Of a DNA stretch of 8,318 nucleotides, positions 6,307 to 8,318 are shown piece by piece (position 1 is the stretch's first letter; each line of letters opens with the position of its first letter). The notes below the pieces were generated by a model. It saw only the letters and a list, made by a program, of their open reading frames with translations, searched no databases and was not told the DNA's origin. The DNA is taken from the NCBI GenBank assembly GCA_963578625.1, contig CAUZEO010000236.1, positions 1 to 8,318 on the forward strand. The letters run 5' to 3'. The position numbers were made by a program, and so were the translations under genes. The DNA is from CAUZEO01 sp963578625 (GTDB lineage Bacteria; Verrucomicrobiota; Kiritimatiellia; SLOV01).

Positions 6307-6419
6307 CCGATGGAAAACACAGAACCAAGGACGATGGCGACCCCCCTCGCATCTCCCAATCCTACTCGTAATCGAATTTCCTTCGAGTCGGGATTACGAG
6401 TACGATGAGGATTCGGGAA
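6307..6419. other. short convergent intergenic gap with palindromes
   Basis: This gap separates the 3' ends of the dehydrogenase and the minus-strand GH130 remnant. It contains the inverted repeat at 6363-6402. The smaller palindrome GATTC/GAATC at 6410-6421 overlaps the remnant's stop codon. No gene is visible. Confidence 0.5.
6363..6402. repeat. 11-bp inverted repeat between convergent genes
   Basis: TACTCGTAATC (6363-6373) and GATTACGAGTA (6392-6402) are exact reverse complements around an 18-base spacer, which itself contains TCGAA and TTCGA. The location between two convergent 3' ends fits a bidirectional hairpin or a REP-like repeat. There is no run of T on either side strong enough to call a terminator. 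Confidence 0.5.
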
Positions 6420-7092
6420 TCAACAGGTATACATGGGCTTGCACAGCGCAAGCAGGTCGTCGACATGCGCGGTAGTAGATTTTTACCTCGCCGTCATCCT
6501 CCAGCAGCATACCGCCGGGGAAAATGACGTCCTCGCGGAACGGGTCGTAAGAGATTCCGTCGGGCACATCCAGGCCGGTCTCGTACCAGGCCGTAGGGAC
6601 CATCAGGGGGATCTCGCAGAAGCCGATGATTCTCCAGGGATTTTCGAGGTCCATTAACATGAGCCCGGCCATGTAGACCTTGGGCCACTTCCCCTCCCAT
6701 CCGTTCTTCCCGCGTGTGTCGTCGCGCCACACCCGCGTGAAACGTGCTGAGCCAGCCTTTCCTGGTGCGAACCGGCGGCGCGCCCGGGCCCATCTTGCTG
6801 TTGGCAAAAAGGATCTCCCCCGTGGCCAGGATATGCCGGCTGTTGGCCCAGTGTCGCAGATCGGGAGAGGAACTCATCCATATCATGGCCTGATCATCGG
6901 AAAAGAGGTTGTTGCCCTCGGTGTTGACGGGCCGCTAGTACCGGACATACTGTCCGCCGATTTTTTCTGGAAACAGGACCATGTTGCGATTGTCGGGCAC
7001 CGACGCGGAAAGTACTTCCCAGCGTTCGAAATCATCGGTCACCGCCACCCCGACGGAAATGAGATGCGCCCGCCTCCGCCTAAGGCGGCAGC
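6420..7092 (-). pseudogene. GH130-family glycosidase/phosphorylase remnant, several frameshifts and an in-frame TAG
   Basis: Pieced together over several minus-strand frames, the sequence gives the second half of a GH130-like protein (beta-mannoside phosphorylases and hydrolases with a five-bladed propeller). In order: LGGGGRIS (near 7083-7060), a frame change, VGVAVTDDFERWEVLS and NMVLFPEKIGGQYVRY (to 6938), an in-frame TAG at 6935-6937, RPVNTEG and SSSPDLRHWANSR, then MGPGAPPVRTRKGWLSTFHAG. A frame change at about 6729-6740 leads to WRDDTRG, PKVYMAGLMLMDLENPWRI, and FREDVIFPGGMLLEDDGEVK with IYYR. A last frame change at about 6462-6472 leads to HVDDLLALCKPMYTC and a TGA at 6420-6422. The 'PGAPPV.T..GWL', 'LMLMDLENP' and 'FP.G' motifs are family hallmarks. 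The N-terminal third, including the usual acidic catalytic region, is missing. This is a decaying gene, unlikely to make a product. Sequencing error could explain one indel, but not easily all of them. Confidence 0.75.
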
Positions 7093-7311
7093 TTGAACTA
7101 GACATCTCTGGTGGCGCGGCGTAAACTTCACTGTTTTTTGGGGAAAACAGTGTACTCCAAGTACGCCGAACCTGTAAAAATTCAAGCATTCATCGTGACC
7201 TGTCGATGGTGGACTTCGGGACGGGCGAATTGACAGTGGTAGCGGAATAAAGATCGAAACAACCAGTGACCGGCCTCCGATAGCGCGGCAGCTCGAGCGG
7301 GAATTACGACA
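7093..7311. other. intergenic stretch upstream of the second dehydrogenase
   Basis: No gene is supported. It contains the perfect inverted repeat at 7129-7152, an overlapping GTACT/AGTAC palindrome at 7152-7164, and a consensus-like TTGACA at 7230-7235 without a good -10 at the right distance. The 5' part may be unrecognisable remains of the GH130 gene. Confidence 0.45.
7129..7152. repeat. perfect 9-bp AT-rich inverted repeat
   Basis: CACTGTTTT (7129-7137) and AAAACAGTG (7144-7152) pair exactly around TTGGGG. It is immediately followed by GTACT-CCA-AGTAC (7152-7164). It lies at the point where the GH130 homology stops, so it may mark a rearrangement boundary or be a regulatory or terminator-like hairpin. 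No transposase or target duplication is visible. Confidence 0.45.
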
Positions 7312-8283
7312 TTGCGACGAATAAAAGTACTTATGCTTCCGATGACCACGGTCACCCGCCATTGGCAGGATGCCGTCGTGGCAGCCGTCGGCGACCGTCA
7401 TGACCTGACGATCTACGATTATGGGAAACCCATCCCCGAGCAGTTCAAAGGGATTGAGGTCGTGATCGACATGGGCGGCTCGGTCGGGACGAACGAAATG
7501 TACGATGCCGCCACGGACGCGCGGCTCTGGCAGATCATGGGAACAGGCCTCGACCACGTGGACATGCCCAATATCACTTCCAAGGGCTTCATGGTCACCC
7601 ATTGCCCCGGCCAGTTCAGCAGTGTCGCCCTTGCCGAGTGCGCGATGATGTACATCCTGATGCTCTCTCGCAGGTACCACGAGTCGCGCGCGAATTTCGA
7701 TAACAACCGCTTTTATCAACCGTTCGGGTACAGCCTTGAAGGCGCGGTCCTGGGTCTCATCGGATTCGGCGCCAGCGCGCAGGAATTGGCCCGGCGCGCG
7801 AAGCCTTTCGGTATGCGCATCCTGGCGATCGATGTCCGGCCGATCGAGCCGGAGATTCTTGACGAAATCCAGCCCGAGTTTCTCGGCGGCCCCGATGATA
7901 TGGACCGGGTGGTTTCCGAGTCAGACTACCTGTCGTTGCATCTCCACCTGAACGATGAAACCCGCCACATCATCGACGCCCGGCGGATCAGATTGATGAA
8001 ACCGACCGCCTGCCTCGTCAACGTGGCGCGCGGCGCCCTGATCGACGAGGATGCCATGCACGAAGGCCTGCTGGCCAAACAGATTGAGGGGGCGGGACTG
8101 GACGCGTTCGCAACCGAACCACCTGACCCCGGCTTGCCGGTATACCGCCTGCCGAACGTGATCGTGACGCCGCACATCTCCGGGGGCACCGACGGCACGG
8201 CGCGAGCGCGCGCCGGCGCCGTGGCCGAAAACGTCGATCGCATCGCGCAGGAACTTGAACCGTTATATCGTGTTGATCAATAA
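7312..8283 (+). CDS. D-isomer-specific 2-hydroxyacid dehydrogenase
   Basis: This 323-residue protein is NAD(P)-dependent and expected to interconvert 2-ketoacids and D-2-hydroxyacids in the cytosol. The substrate domain includes LWQIMGTGLDHVD (72-84) and HCPGQFSSVALAEC (97-110). The Rossmann domain has VLGLIGFGASAQELARRAK (146-164), with Ala where the last Gly of GxGxxG usually is, and Asp174 in ILAIDVRP, favouring NAD. The full catalytic triad is present: Arg240 (VNVARGAL), Glu269 (AFATEP) and His288 (VTPHISGG). The start is a TTG at 7312. It is chosen because the protein then aligns without gaps, end to end, with the equally long paralogue at 5335-6306 (about 40% identity by hand count). 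An internal ATG at 7333 would remove the first strand residues. The ribosome-binding site is weak (GAGCGGGA region). It ends in TAA and may be followed closely by another gene. The substrate is unknown. Confidence 0.93.
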   Translation: MRRIKVLMLPMTTVTRHWQDAVVAAVGDRHDLTIYDYGKPIPEQFKGIEVVIDMGGSVGTNEMYDAATDARLWQIMGTGLDHVDMPNITSKGFMVTHCPGQFSSVALAECAMMYILMLSRRYHESRANFDNNRFYQPFGYSLEGAVLGLIGFGASAQELARRAKPFGMRILAIDVRPIEPEILDEIQPEFLGGPDDMDRVVSESDYLSLHLHLNDETRHIIDARRIRLMKPTACLVNVARGALIDEDAMHEGLLAKQIEGAGLDAFATEPPDPGLPVYRLPNVIVTPHISGGTDGTARARAGAVAENVDRIAQELEPLYRVDQ

Positions 8284-8293
8284 TCGGAACGCT

Positions 8294-8318
8294 ATGAAAC
8301 CAGCAAACCGGGATCGCG
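8294..8318 (+). CDS. possible start of a further gene, truncated by the window end
   Basis: An ATG 10 bp after the dehydrogenase stop opens a frame (MKPANRDR) that runs off the end of the window. Spacing fits an operon, but CGGAAC upstream is only a poor Shine-Dalgarno match and eight codons do not allow any identification. Confidence 0.3.

Noticed and set aside
6935..6937. Amber read-through or pyrrolysine/selenocysteine-type recoding of the TAG in the GH130 gene
   Set aside because: The same gene also has frameshifts and a missing N-terminus, and the dehydrogenase at 5335-6306 uses TAG as its natural stop in line with the end of its paralogue.
7230..7257. Promoter for the second dehydrogenase based on TTGACA
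   Set aside because: The -35-like hexamer is perfect, but no acceptable -10 box lies 15-19 bases downstream.
1..8318. CRISPR array, tRNA or rRNA gene, insertion sequence with transposase
   Set aside because: I saw no regularly spaced direct repeats, no tRNA-like cloverleaf or rRNA sequence, and no transposase or integrase motifs on either strand.

Overview
The window is GC-rich, uses ATG, GTG and TTG starts, and carries a family mix (Gfo/Idh/MocA oxidoreductase, PhyH-type dioxygenase, enolase-superfamily enzyme, D-2-hydroxyacid dehydrogenases, GH130 remnant, arylsulfotransferase-like remnant) that I associate with uncultured, polysaccharide-degrading lineages such as Latescibacterota, Poribacteria, Planctomycetes or Verrucomicrobia. 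No ribosomal or other phylogenetic marker is present, so this placement is inference from gene content only.

Layout. Positions 1-854 hold decayed coding sequence: an arylsulfotransferase-like N-terminal piece split over two frames, then a third-frame stretch interrupted by an in-frame TAG. Positions 855-1411 contain no gene but carry palindromes and a C7T7 tract. A complete Gfo/Idh/MocA gene lies on the minus strand (1412-2614). A gene-free stretch of about 570 bp separates it from a divergent plus-strand pair, a PhyH-family dioxygenase (3182-3955) and an enolase-superfamily protein (3952-5199), which overlap by ATGA and are almost certainly translationally coupled. After a hairpin at 5219-5242 comes the first D-2-hydroxyacid dehydrogenase (5335-6306). 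A broken GH130 glycosidase/phosphorylase remnant on the minus strand (6420-7092) separates it from a second, paralogous dehydrogenase of identical length (7312-8283). A new ORF may start at 8294.

The intact enzymes fit a catabolic or modifying route for a sugar, sugar acid or other polyhydroxylated compound: Gfo/Idh oxidation of a hydroxyl, Fe(II)/2-oxoglutarate-dependent oxidation, enolase-type proton abstraction or dehydration, and 2-ketoacid/2-hydroxyacid interconversion. The substrate cannot be read from sequence. Three of the intact enzymes deviate at catalytic positions. The PhyH protein has HxG where the iron-binding HxD should be. The enolase-like protein lacks the usual third metal-ligand Glu and the usual beta-7 His. 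The first dehydrogenase has Val in place of the catalytic Glu that its paralogue retains. These deviations are the most interesting signals in the window. The flanks show gene decay and REP-like palindromes, as expected of a fluid accessory region.
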